Positions 36,624 through 45,364 of a stretch of DNA of 64,000 bases are shown piece after piece. The stretch is taken from contig JAZQLF010000004.1 in NCBI GenBank assembly GCA_045542535.1, positions 62,001 to 126,000 on the forward strand, read 5' to 3'. Both the position numbers and the translations under genes were made by a program. The stretch's first letter is position 1, and each line of letters opens with the position of its first letter. Under the pieces are notes generated by a model, which was not told where the DNA came from, made no database searches, and saw nothing but the letters and a program-made list of their open reading frames with translations. This stretch comes from DTU089 sp045542535 (GTDB lineage Bacteria > Bacillota > Clostridia > Oscillospirales > Acutalibacteraceae).

Positions 36624-37107
36624 ATTTGATTTAATTAAACTTGCCGAAAAGGCAGTTAAAAACCTTAAAGAGAAAAACAAAACTCTTGCCCTTGCAGAAT
36701 CCTGCACAGGCGGTTGGGTAAGCAAACTCATAACCGATGTCAGCGGTGCTTCTGCTATTTATCAGGGTGGCGTTTGCTCTTACTCAAATGAAGTAAAAAT
36801 GAAAGTTCTCGGTGTTAAAGCAGAATCTCTTGACGCTTTCGGTGCAGTCAGTAAAGAGGTTGCCATAGAAATGGCAGAGGGCGTAAGAAAAGCTTTAAAC
36901 AGCAATATCGGTATCGGTATCACTGGAATTGCAGGACCTCTTTCCGATAACACCGCAAAGCCCGTGGGACTTATTTACGTTTGCATTGCAGACGGCAATA
37001 AAACCCTTTGCACCGAATTAAGAAATAATTTCACAGAAGATGTAAGATTACAAAATAGAATTTCTGCCGTAGAAACGGCATTGAATCTTTTGGGTGATGT
37101 ACAATGA
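36616..37107 (+). CDS. CinA C-terminal-type nicotinamide-nucleotide amidase (PncC)
   Basis: 163 residues from the ATG at 36616, which overlaps the thiI stop. It is a stand-alone CinA C-terminal domain with the active-site signature LAESCTGGWVSKLI (Ser29, Thr31), VCSYSNEVKMKVLGV, and TGIAGP (about 103-108). The family hydrolyses nicotinamide mononucleotide to nicotinate mononucleotide, recycling pyridine nucleotide. There is no N-terminal MoaB-like domain here. A gene two places downstream (38218-39714) appears to encode a degenerate relative with both domains. The stop overlaps the sortase start by 4 nt (ATGA). Confidence 0.92.
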   Translation: MTEFDLIKLAEKAVKNLKEKNKTLALAESCTGGWVSKLITDVSGASAIYQGGVCSYSNEVKMKVLGVKAESLDAFGAVSKEVAIEMAEGVRKALNSNIGIGITGIAGPLSDNTAKPVGLIYVCIADGNKTLCTELRNNFTEDVRLQNRISAVETALNLLGDVQ

Positions 37108-38183
37108 AAAAAAATAAAAAAGGAACTGTTTCCTCTTCACCTTATATTTATTTCTCTAAATCAGAAGAAACAGTTTACAGAACCGATGAAACCCAGAAGC
37201 AAGAAATAATAAAAAAACTCAAACTCAAAAGAGCAAAAAAACGCGCTTTAAGTGTTATCAGCTTCATTCTTGCTTTTACGGTGCTCATTTCCGGTTTTTA
37301 CGTGGGTAAAAAGGGAATAGAAAAATTCCTTGTGCTTCGCCAGGAGGAGCAAACCCATAGCGACTCACTTATTCCCGATGATATTATGAAAGACCTTGAA
37401 GGTCTTTCCGAGGAAGAAAAATGGGCTTATCTTTACGATAAATACCCCGAACTGATTGATGTTAAGTTCCCCGCAGGTATTCTTTTCGATTATGCCCTTT
37501 ATTACGCCAACAACCCTCAAACAATAGGCTACCTTAAAATTGACGGAACAAAAATCGACACTCCCGTAGTTCAGGCAGACAACGATAAATATTATCTGCG
37601 TCACGACTTTAACGGAAACTCCACAAGCTACGGTGCGGTTTTTGCAACATATAAAGCAAATTTCAAACCCTTTGACAGAAACACTCTTCTCTACGGTCAC
37701 AATATGTTTGACGGTGAAAGATTTGCAGCTCTCGCCAATTACAAAAGCATAGAATATTTCAAAAAGCATCCCATCATTCACTTTGATACTCTTTTTGAAA
37801 AGCACGATTGGAAAATCTATGCGGTTATTCTGACTAACGGTTCAACAAAAAGCAACGACGGTTATTTCTTTGACTTTACCTTTGATAATTGTTCGGACAC
37901 TTGCTTCGAAGAATATATAAAAGAAATTGACAAACGCAAACTTTATGATACAGGAGTTGATTTACTCCCCACCGACACACTCATAACACTTTGCACTTGC
38001 ACCTATGAGTTTGACGATGCGCGACTTATTGTAATCGCAAGAATGGTTCGTGATGGTGAATCCTCTGAGGTTAACACAAAGTTAGCTGATTTCAAGGATA
38101 CTCCCGTAAAATACCCTGCTTGCTTTTATGATGACCCCAAAAACGACCCCTACAAAGACGACCCTAATTTCTACTTATATTAA
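37104..38183 (+). CDS. Class B-like sortase
   Basis: 359 residues. A charged cytoplasmic N-terminus and one membrane helix (about 48-67) lead to an extracytoplasmic sortase domain (about 125-320). The catalytic His is in LLYGHNMF (His199), the Cys in TLCTC (Cys299) and the Arg in FDDARLIVIAR (Arg307). The long helix and extra segment between His and Cys fit class B. Sortases attach secreted proteins to the wall or assemble pili, or act on specific partners. No protein in the window has a clear C-terminal sorting signal. The start overlaps the cinA stop, so it is in the thiI operon. The 34-nt gap to the next gene has GAGGTG. Confidence 0.9.
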   Translation: MKKNKKGTVSSSPYIYFSKSEETVYRTDETQKQEIIKKLKLKRAKKRALSVISFILAFTVLISGFYVGKKGIEKFLVLRQEEQTHSDSLIPDDIMKDLEGLSEEEKWAYLYDKYPELIDVKFPAGILFDYALYYANNPQTIGYLKIDGTKIDTPVVQADNDKYYLRHDFNGNSTSYGAVFATYKANFKPFDRNTLLYGHNMFDGERFAALANYKSIEYFKKHPIIHFDTLFEKHDWKIYAVILTNGSTKSNDGYFFDFTFDNCSDTCFEEYIKEIDKRKLYDTGVDLLPTDTLITLCTCTYEFDDARLIVIARMVRDGESSEVNTKLADFKDTPVKYPACFYDDPKNDPYKDDPNFYLY

Positions 38184-38217
38184 TTCAGTTAATAACAATC
38201 CCTATGAGGTGTGAAAT

Positions 38218-39714
38218 ATGAAAATCAAAGCATTTTCCTTTGAACAAAACGGAAACTCCCTGGCAACCGTTAAGCAGGAAGTTGTTACAAAACTTAATGA
38301 AAGCGGCGTTTATTTTGAAAGCTTTTCAGATGTAAACGAACTTTTCAAGGAAATCTCCGCAGCTCTCGAAAGCACCCAGGCAATTTTAATCGGTGTTGAG
38401 CAGGATTCCTATTTAAAATTCAAACCCATTCTTATAAAAGCCTTTAATTTCACTCCCGCTTACAGCGAAAAAATAGAAACTGCAATGGGAAGCGCAATTT
38501 TAGACGAAAAATTAATCAAAGCTCATACATTAGTTCCCAACGAATGTATCGAACTCATCTCTTCAGACGGACTTTACAGCTCTTTCTATGTAAAGTCTGC
38601 TGACCAGTATATCGTTGTATTCCCCTTAATTGAGGAAAGCGTTGGCGAAGTTCTTTTAAATTCAGGTCTTCCCTTCTTCAAAGCTCCTGAAAGAAAATTC
38701 AGAGTTTACGAAGATATTATGAGCGAGGAAAAAGCATCTCCCAAGGCAGAAAACATTGTTACAAAACTTGTAAAGAATGATTTGAAGCTTGCTATACCCT
38801 CAACTCCTGCGGCAAAAACTCTCAAAGAGGACATTCGCTCTTGCCCCAACTATGAAAACAATGTGTACTTCACACCCTATGTTAACGATTCCGGTGTTGA
38901 AGACCCCAAGGAATATGCAGCGCAGCTTGCAAAAGGTTCAATGGATTTGAGAAATGCAGACATAGGCGCGACTGTTTCTAATATTTTCCGCGAGAAAAAA
39001 GGCGATTCAGTTGTTAACTATTATTCATTTATCAGCGTTGCTACTGCAGATAAAATCGTAGTTAAGAAGCTTTTCGCAAATGTAGGCGAAGAGGTTGACA
39101 ACCTTATCATTGAAGCAACCAACGAGCTCTATTCTATGATTGATAAATATGCTGACGAGGTAATCTTCAAAAGAAACGCAACAGAAGAAGAAAAAGCAAA
39201 ATATGAACAGGCGCTTATTGAAGCAGAATTTGAAGCTGACCAAAGACCTACTGCATCTATCGGCAAAAAAGGTACAATCGCTGCTATAATCGCATTGGCA
39301 ATTGCAGTTATTGTTTGCGTGATTTTAGGCTTTAAATTCGGCGGTTACTTTGTAACACCTTCCGATGCTCCCGAAAAAGAATCCGTTCAGGCAGGCGGAA
39401 CTGCAGCAAATACAGCTCCCTCTACAACATTAGGTGTTATTCCCGCTCTTACAGAAAAGGAAACAACCACAAAGAAATCAGAAATCACAGAATTTGTTTC
39501 CCAGGAAGAAAGTTCAACATCAATCTTTGATGTTCCCGGAACTTCTCAGCTCACTCCCGTTCCCGATACTAACAGACCTGTAATCAACTACACTCCCAAC
39601 CCCAACACAGGTCCTGTTACAACAGAGGAAAAAACAACAAAAGAAGAAACAACCAAGAAACAAAAACCCACAACAACCGAAGAAGAATCCACAATGGAAA
39701 TTGTTGAATTCTAA
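38218..39714 (+). CDS. Membrane-anchored degenerate CinA-like protein with Thr-rich tail
   Basis: 498 residues. Residues about 1-160 resemble the MoaB-like N-domain of CinA (HTLVPNECIELISSDGLYSS; YIVVFPLIEESVGEVL). Residues about 175-310 align with the CinA deamidase domain of the gene at 36616: AENIVTKLVKNDLKLA against the start, and EYAAQLAKGSMDLRNADIG against EVAIEMAEGVRKALNSNIG. The active-site motifs are lost: ESCTGG becomes PSTPAA (194-199) and TGIAGP becomes SNIFRE (about 254-259). A membrane helix (about 352-375) and an extracellular Thr/Pro/Glu-rich tail ending MEIVEF follow. An internal NPNTG occurs, but with no following helix. Probably a pseudoenzyme with a new role; the alignment is by eye. 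Confidence 0.6.
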   Translation: MKIKAFSFEQNGNSLATVKQEVVTKLNESGVYFESFSDVNELFKEISAALESTQAILIGVEQDSYLKFKPILIKAFNFTPAYSEKIETAMGSAILDEKLIKAHTLVPNECIELISSDGLYSSFYVKSADQYIVVFPLIEESVGEVLLNSGLPFFKAPERKFRVYEDIMSEEKASPKAENIVTKLVKNDLKLAIPSTPAAKTLKEDIRSCPNYENNVYFTPYVNDSGVEDPKEYAAQLAKGSMDLRNADIGATVSNIFREKKGDSVVNYYSFISVATADKIVVKKLFANVGEEVDNLIIEATNELYSMIDKYADEVIFKRNATEEEKAKYEQALIEAEFEADQRPTASIGKKGTIAAIIALAIAVIVCVILGFKFGGYFVTPSDAPEKESVQAGGTAANTAPSTTLGVIPALTEKETTTKKSEITEFVSQEESSTSIFDVPGTSQLTPVPDTNRPVINYTPNPNTGPVTTEEKTTKEETTKKQKPTTTEEESTMEIVEF

Positions 39715-39741
39715 TCATATAATTTTTGAGGAGAGATAGAA

Positions 39742-40758
39742 ATGGCAGTTCTTGTTACAGGCGGCGCAGGCTACATCGGCTCTCATACCGCTATTGAATT
39801 ACTCAATTCAGGAAAAGAAATTGTTATTCTTGACAATTTCTACAACAGTTGTCCTAAAGTTCTTGACAGAATCAAGGAGCTTTCAGGCAAAGATTTCGCT
39901 TTTGAAGAATGTGATATCAGAGATGCAGAGGGCTTGAGAAAAGTTTTTGAAAAACACAATATTGACTCTGTTATTCACTTTGCAGGTCTTAAAGCAGTTG
40001 GTGAATCTTGCCAGAAGCCTTTGCTTTATTACGAAAACAACATCAGCGGTACAGTAACTCTTTGTCAGGTTATGGCTGAATACGGCTGTAAAAAAATGGT
40101 CTTCAGCTCTTCTGCAACTGTTTACGGAGAGCACAATATTTCCCCTCTTAAGGAAACAATGAAAACCGGCGGAACAACAAACCCTTACGGCACAACAAAA
40201 TATTTCATCGAGCAAATCCTTACTGATACTGCAAAAGCAGACAGTGAATGGAGCGTTTGCCTTTTAAGATATTTCAACCCCATCGGCGCCCACGAAAGCG
40301 GTCGCATCGGCGAAAGTCCCAACGGAATCCCCAACAACCTTATGCCTTACATAACTCAGGTTGCAGAGGGTAAACGTGAATTCTTAAGCGTTTACGGTAA
40401 CGATTATGATACTGTTGACGGTACAGGCGTAAGAGATTACATTCACGTTGTTGACCTTGCAAAAGGCCACCTTAAAGCCCTTGAGAAAATCGAAAAAGAA
40501 AACGATACTTTTGTTTATAACCTTGGTACAGGTACTGGCTACAGCGTTCTTCAGGTTGTTGAAGCTTTTGAAAAAGCTTCCGGCGTTAAGGTTCCTTATA
40601 AAATTGTTGACCGTCGCCCCGGTGACCTTGCAACCTGCTATTCCGACCCCTCTAAAGCAGAAAAAGAGCTCGGCTGGAAAGCAGAAAAAGGTATTGACGA
40701 AATGTGTGCTGATTCATACAGATGGCAGCACAATAACCCCAACGGCTACGAGGACTGA
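39742..40758 (+). CDS. galE: UDP-glucose 4-epimerase
   Basis: 338 residues, the standard length. NAD-binding GGAGYIGSHT at the N-terminus, catalytic SSSATVYG (Ser/Thr) and YGTTKYFIE (Tyr-x-x-x-Lys), and the substrate-binding region NLMPYITQVAEG. It interconverts UDP-glucose and UDP-galactose for galactose use and for surface glycans. GGAGAG precedes the ATG. The GH13 enzyme gene starts 6 nt after the stop, so carbohydrate-related genes are paired here. Confidence 0.96.
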   Translation: MAVLVTGGAGYIGSHTAIELLNSGKEIVILDNFYNSCPKVLDRIKELSGKDFAFEECDIRDAEGLRKVFEKHNIDSVIHFAGLKAVGESCQKPLLYYENNISGTVTLCQVMAEYGCKKMVFSSSATVYGEHNISPLKETMKTGGTTNPYGTTKYFIEQILTDTAKADSEWSVCLLRYFNPIGAHESGRIGESPNGIPNNLMPYITQVAEGKREFLSVYGNDYDTVDGTGVRDYIHVVDLAKGHLKALEKIEKENDTFVYNLGTGTGYSVLQVVEAFEKASGVKVPYKIVDRRPGDLATCYSDPSKAEKELGWKAEKGIDEMCADSYRWQHNNPNGYED

Positions 40759-40764
40759 TAATTT

Positions 40765-42618
40765 TTGCAATTTGTTCCCTATAATTCACGCGATATAAGA
40801 CACAAGTCAATATTCGGTAGCATAGCCTCAAATGAAAATTTGAGGCTTTGTGTTCTTATGCCCCGTTCCTTCTCCTGCCAGAAGGTAACTCTCGTAATCA
40901 ACAAGGACGGAGAAGAAAATCAATACCGTGATATGTATTGGTGCGGTATGAACGGCGAAAGCGAAGAATGGTGGGACATTAATATTTCTCTTGAAACGGG
41001 ACTTTATTTTTATCATTTCATTTACGAAACACCATTTGGAAGAGGTAATATCTTTCTTCATTCAAGCGGTTGCGGTCAGATTTCCCCCGAAGGAAAGCGT
41101 TGGCAGTTAACTGTATATGATAAAAATTATAAAACACCCGACTGGATTAAAGGCGGAATAATGTATCAGATTTTCCCTGACCGGTTTTATAAAGGTAAGA
41201 GAAACATAAAAAATGTTCCCGAGGATAGAATAATCCACGAGAACACAACAGATATTCCTGTCTGGAAGCCTAACCAGGAAGGCAAAATCCTCAACAACGA
41301 TTACTATGGCGGTAATCTTAAAGGAATCGAAGAAAAGCTTCCCTATATCGCTTCTTTAGGTGTTAATGTTATTTACCTGAACCCTATTTTTGAAGCACAT
41401 TCGAATCATAGATATAATACCGCTGATTACAGTAAAATCGACGCTCTTTTAGGCGACGAAAAAGATTTTAAAGCTCTTTGTAAAAAAGCAGACGAACTCG
41501 GCATAAAAATCATTCTTGACGGAGTTTTCAGTCATACAGGCTCTGACAGTATTTACTTTAACCGGGAGGGCAGATATGATTCCCTCGGTGCATTTAACAG
41601 TAATGACAGCCCCTATAAAGATTGGTTCACTTTTGAAGAAAACGGCAAATATAAAAGCTGGTGGGGAATTGACACTCTCCCGGAAACCAACGAAGACAAC
41701 GAAAGCTTTATAGAATATATTGCAGGTAAAAAGGGAATTGCAGAAAAATGGCTTAAATGCGGTGCATACGGCTACCGTCTTGACGTTGCAGACGAGCTCC
41801 CCGACAAATTCCTTGACGAATTCTGCAAAAGCGTAAAAAAATTAAATAAAGACTATGTTGTAATTGGCGAAGTCTGGGAAGATGCCACAAACAAAATCAG
41901 TCACGGCGGAAGAAGAAAATATCTTTTAGGCGAACAGCTTGATTCCGTTATGAACTACCCCTTCGCAAGTGCAATTCTCACCTTTATGCGCTATGGTGTT
42001 GCGGAAAACTTTATGGAATCCGTTGCAACAATTTGCGAAAACTACCCGAAAACCGCGCTTGACTGCCTGATGAACCATATCGGCACTCATGACACTGCCC
42101 GTATTCTTACAAGCCTGATTTACGATTCTATAGAACATAAACCAAGAAATATTCAAGTAGATTGTAAACTTAATAATGAAGAATATGATAAAGCAAAAAA
42201 TCTTCTTAAATGTGCAACTGTTTTGCAGTACACTCTCCCCGGCTTCCCGTCGGTTTATTATGGTGACGAAGCAGGTGTTGAGGGTGGCGGTGACCCCTTC
42301 AACCGTTCCTTCTTCCCCTGGGGCGCAGAGGACGAAGATTTAACCGAATGGTATAGGAAGTTAGGTAAAGTGCGTAACTCTCTCAAATGCCTTAAAAATG
42401 GCGTTTTCAAGCCATATTCCGCTATGCTGTCCTGCGTTGCCTACACGAGAGAGTCCGAAGGCGAAAAAATAATGGTAATTGCCAATCGCAACTACCACGA
42501 AATTGATTATTATCTTGCTGATGAATTTAAATATAAGGAAGAATTGATATCAGACACATATACAACCGAATATGTAAAAATCCCTGCCAATAGCGCAGTA
42601 ATTATAAAAAGCAACTGA
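40765..42618 (+). CDS. GH13 alpha-amylase family enzyme (neopullulanase/cyclomaltodextrinase-like)
   Basis: 617 residues. An N-terminal beta domain (about 1-120, PYNSRDIRHKSIFGS) typical of neopullulanase-like enzymes precedes a TIM barrel. Conserved regions: DGVFSHTG (I), YGYRLDVADE with nucleophile Asp340 (II), VIGEVWE with acid/base Glu369 (III), NHIGTHDTARI with Asp443 (IV). There is no signal peptide, so it is intracellular and probably hydrolyses imported maltodextrins or cyclodextrins. Start is a TTG at 40765; AGGA lies about 10 nt upstream and no ATG exists before the conserved N-terminus. It follows galE by 6 nt. A heptad repeat begins 7 nt after its stop. Confidence 0.92.
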   Translation: MQFVPYNSRDIRHKSIFGSIASNENLRLCVLMPRSFSCQKVTLVINKDGEENQYRDMYWCGMNGESEEWWDINISLETGLYFYHFIYETPFGRGNIFLHSSGCGQISPEGKRWQLTVYDKNYKTPDWIKGGIMYQIFPDRFYKGKRNIKNVPEDRIIHENTTDIPVWKPNQEGKILNNDYYGGNLKGIEEKLPYIASLGVNVIYLNPIFEAHSNHRYNTADYSKIDALLGDEKDFKALCKKADELGIKIILDGVFSHTGSDSIYFNREGRYDSLGAFNSNDSPYKDWFTFEENGKYKSWWGIDTLPETNEDNESFIEYIAGKKGIAEKWLKCGAYGYRLDVADELPDKFLDEFCKSVKKLNKDYVVIGEVWEDATNKISHGGRRKYLLGEQLDSVMNYPFASAILTFMRYGVAENFMESVATICENYPKTALDCLMNHIGTHDTARILTSLIYDSIEHKPRNIQVDCKLNNEEYDKAKNLLKCATVLQYTLPGFPSVYYGDEAGVEGGGDPFNRSFFPWGAEDEDLTEWYRKLGKVRNSLKCLKNGVFKPYSAMLSCVAYTRESEGEKIMVIANRNYHEIDYYLADEFKYKEELISDTYTTEYVKIPANSAVIIKSN

Positions 42619-42624
42619 CATTTC

Positions 42625-42682
42625 AAGTTGCAAGTGGAAAATGGAAAGTGGCAAGTTAATGGGAAGCTCCGCTTCCAAACAT
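42625..42682. repeat. Heptad repeat plus hairpin module (reverse orientation)
   Basis: Five degenerate heptads at 42625-42659 (AAGTTGC, AAGTGGA and variants), then a hairpin GGAAGC-TCC-GCTTCC at 42662-42676 followed by AAACATTATA. Read on the minus strand this is hairpin then TTTCCAC-type heptads, the same order as the copies at 42791 and 50557. A further partial heptad tract of TTTCCAC type lies near 42705-42722. Confidence 0.7.
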
Positions 42683-42783
42683 TATATTATTTATTCTGAC
42701 AACAACTTTTCCACTTTTAAATTAACTAAACATCACAAAAAAAGGATTCAGGACAACAGAATGTCTTGAATCCTAAATTTTTT

Positions 42784-42900
42784 ATAATCGCTGTGCGCAG
42801 CACCTGAAACTTTCCACTTTCCACTTTCAACTTGCCACTTATATAATTGCCGTGCGCAGCACCCGAAACTTTCCACTTTCCACTTTCAACTTGCCACTTA
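42784..42900 (+). repeat. Two tandem copies of a 58-bp hairpin-heptad module
   Basis: Copies 42784-42841 and 42843-42900 are offset by 59 bp and nearly identical. Each has a GTGCGCAGCAC hairpin-like core, a C-Y-GAAAC link, then four heptads (TTTCCAC twice, TTTCAAC, TTGCCAC) and TTA. The last TTA of the second copy is the stop codon of the convergent deacetylase gene, so the module has inserted at or formed the gene's end. Confidence 0.8.
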
Positions 42901-45192
42901 ATACCCACTATTGTAAAGCTGTCCTGCTTTAACCTCGATACCCTTAACTGCCATAAGCTCGGAAACTGTTACAAGCTGATAACCGTTTTTAACAAGCCAA
43001 GGAATTATTTCTTCCGAGGCACTTGCTGTTGAGCCGTAAAGGTCGTGCATAAGGACTATTGAGCCATCACGAACGTTATTCTTTATAGAAGAAACAACAG
43101 AACTTGAATTTCTGTATTTCCAGTCTAAAGTATCAACGGACCAGTTAAACATAGGGTATTTAACATTGGCTTTTACAGTGGAGTTCACCGCACCGCCGGG
43201 AGTACGGACAATTGTGGGAGCTTGTCCCGTAATCTTTTTAACCGCATCGTTGGTCTTTGATATTTCCGATTTTATGGTTGATGCAGAAACCGATGTCAAA
43301 ATTGTGTGGTTATATGTATGGTTTCCTATTTCGCAACCTAACTCAAATTCTCGTTTAATGCAGTCTTTATAGGTTGAAACTCGTGAACCTACAACGAAGA
43401 AAGTTGCTCTGCCGTTATATTCTTCCAAGGAGTCAAGAATTCTGTTTGTGACAGGTGTGTAAGGACCGTCGTCGTATGTAAGTGCTACCATTTTCTTTTT
43501 AGGATTAATTCCGTAAAGAGAAAATGAGTTGGAAACAAGATTAGTATCTCTTACAAGAATTCTGTAACTATTCTTTTTACCGTAAACAGGCTTCTTGTCG
43601 GTATATGTAAGCTTTGATATATTGGTCATTGTGGCAATTGTTTTCCAGCTCTTCTCGCCTTCTGCTTTGCGCTGAACCTGATAGCCCGTGCCTACAACTG
43701 CTTTTTCCCAATTCAGAACAATTCCGTCAGGTGAATGTTTTGCTGCAAACTTAGGAGGTACAGTATATTTTATTGTGTAACCTTTTGAACTGTAGCTTCC
43801 CAGAGTTTTGTCCTTAACCTGCCTTACGGTATAAACATAGGTTTTTCCGTTTTTAACCTGAGTGTCTGTGTATGAGGTGGTAGAATTGCTTTTAATTTTT
43901 GCAACCAAATTCCACTCAGATTCACCTTTAAGTTTTCTGTAAACTCTGTACCCTGTTCCCGAAGTCATCTTCGTCCAGGAAATTTTTACTCCGTTGGATG
44001 CAGAACTTAATTTCACCTCACTTGGAGCTTTAAGTGCAGTAATTTTTATATTCTTTAAATACGCGCTTTTACCGCCGTTTTCGCTTACGGCTCTCACTGC
44101 ATAGGTATAAGTTCTTCCGTTAACGGTGTCATAATCTCTGTACTGTAATTTTTCTGTTTCGTTAAGCTTAATCCAGTCTTTGTTTTTATTGTCTTTTCTG
44201 TAAACAATGTATTTTTCAGCGCCGCTTACCTTATTCCATTTAACTCTTATTGAGTTTGAAAAATAGTTCTTTAATGTAACATTTTTCGGAGTTGCAACAT
44301 ATTTTGCTGAAACGCCGTCTCTGTCATAACCGCTATTGTATTTCCCATCTATTGCGCGGACGGTATAAATAAATTTCTCGCCGTTTTTGACGCCCTCGTC
44401 TTTATAAGAAGAAACATTTTTCCCTACTGTATCTAAATAAGTCCAGTCAGTATCGGCAGTTTTTCTGTAAACTCTGTATTTATCGGCAGTTTTTGTTTTC
44501 TCCCAATAAACTGTAACATAACCGTCATATACCTTGACTTTTTTCAAGGTAGGAGCGGTAATATAAACCTTTGAGGTTCTATAAGCGAATGAGCTTCTGT
44601 GAATACCCTTATGGGCAATTACGGTATAAGTATATTTTTTATTATTTTTTACATTGTTATCTAAGAAAAGGCAGGTTTCATCACCCTGGAATTCAGCTAT
44701 AACCTTGTCTTCGTCACCGCTTTTTCTGTAAACGGTGTAGCCATCTGCACCCTCACTCTTCTCCCAGATAAGCTCAATTCCCCCGTAAACAGAACCTGCT
44801 TTTGTGAGCGTGGGTTGCTTGAGATAAATAACCGTACTGCCTTGGCTTAGTTCACCCTCGTTAAAAGCGTTATAGGCTTTTACAGTATATGTATATTCCT
44901 TTCCGCTCTGGGCAGCTGTATCTGTAAATGAAGTTGTTTCAAAACCTCTTACATCGCCTATTTCTTCGTATTCGCCACCATCTGCACAGCGGTAAATTTT
45001 ATACCCTGCGGTTTCCTCCACCTGCTCCCAGGTGATGCTGACACCTGTTGCAGAGTTTACCGCCGCAATATTTTCAGGAGCAAGGGGTATAACATCCGCT
45101 ACATCTCCTGCAAAAGAAACAGTAGTCGCGCAAATTGCAAAAATATTAACTATTGCAAGTAATATTAATGCTGCAGATAGAGATTTTTTCAT
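42898..45192 (-). CDS. Secreted polysaccharide deacetylase with six FN3-like repeats
   Basis: 764 residues from the ATG at 45192 (GGTGAT upstream; the product then starts with a clean signal peptide, MKKSLSAALILLAIV). Six FN3-like modules of about 85-90 residues follow, each with a W-x-x-V...Y-x-V/I-Y-R-K pattern. The C-terminal NodB domain (about 560-764) has ALTYDDGPY with the metal Asp pair, EIGNHTYNHT (His-x-x-x-His), RTPGG and VLMHDLYG. Such enzymes remove acetyl groups from peptidoglycan, chitin or xylan; wall or host glycans are possible here. The FN3 modules resemble those of the protein at 24905-26311. The stop codon is supplied by a repeat copy. Confidence 0.9.
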   Translation of the reverse strand: MKKSLSAALILLAIVNIFAICATTVSFAGDVADVIPLAPENIAAVNSATGVSITWEQVEETAGYKIYRCADGGEYEEIGDVRGFETTSFTDTAAQSGKEYTYTVKAYNAFNEGELSQGSTVIYLKQPTLTKAGSVYGGIELIWEKSEGADGYTVYRKSGDEDKVIAEFQGDETCLFLDNNVKNNKKYTYTVIAHKGIHRSSFAYRTSKVYITAPTLKKVKVYDGYVTVYWEKTKTADKYRVYRKTADTDWTYLDTVGKNVSSYKDEGVKNGEKFIYTVRAIDGKYNSGYDRDGVSAKYVATPKNVTLKNYFSNSIRVKWNKVSGAEKYIVYRKDNKNKDWIKLNETEKLQYRDYDTVNGRTYTYAVRAVSENGGKSAYLKNIKITALKAPSEVKLSSASNGVKISWTKMTSGTGYRVYRKLKGESEWNLVAKIKSNSTTSYTDTQVKNGKTYVYTVRQVKDKTLGSYSSKGYTIKYTVPPKFAAKHSPDGIVLNWEKAVVGTGYQVQRKAEGEKSWKTIATMTNISKLTYTDKKPVYGKKNSYRILVRDTNLVSNSFSLYGINPKKKMVALTYDDGPYTPVTNRILDSLEEYNGRATFFVVGSRVSTYKDCIKREFELGCEIGNHTYNHTILTSVSASTIKSEISKTNDAVKKITGQAPTIVRTPGGAVNSTVKANVKYPMFNWSVDTLDWKYRNSSSVVSSIKNNVRDGSIVLMHDLYGSTASASEEIIPWLVKNGYQLVTVSELMAVKGIEVKAGQLYNSGY

Positions 45193-45310
45193 ACTAATCA
45201 CCAACGATAAACAATTTATACTATTATTATATTCCAAATGAATTCAAATCACAACATAATCTGACAAAAAAGTGCAAATTGTAACAATATTTCTTAAAAC
45301 CCGCAATTCG

Positions 45311-45339
45311 TTGACAACAAAAATAAAAAACAGTATAAT
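45311..45339 (+). promoter_or_regulatory. Consensus promoter of the M14/MFS/HAD/S4 operon
   Basis: TTGACA (45311-45316), 17-nt spacer, TATAAT (45334-45339). Both hexamers are perfect sigma-A consensus. Confidence 0.88.
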
Positions 45340-45364
45340 ATTTTGTTAGTGTGAGGTGGTATGA

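Noticed and set aside
39595..39620. NPNTG as a sortase recognition site in the CinA-like protein
   Set aside because: It is internal, and no hydrophobic helix and basic tail follow it, so it is not a normal sorting signal.
42625..42900. CRISPR array at the tandem repeats
   Set aside because: Only two 58-bp copies with almost no spacer, internal 7-bp periodicity and no cas genes.
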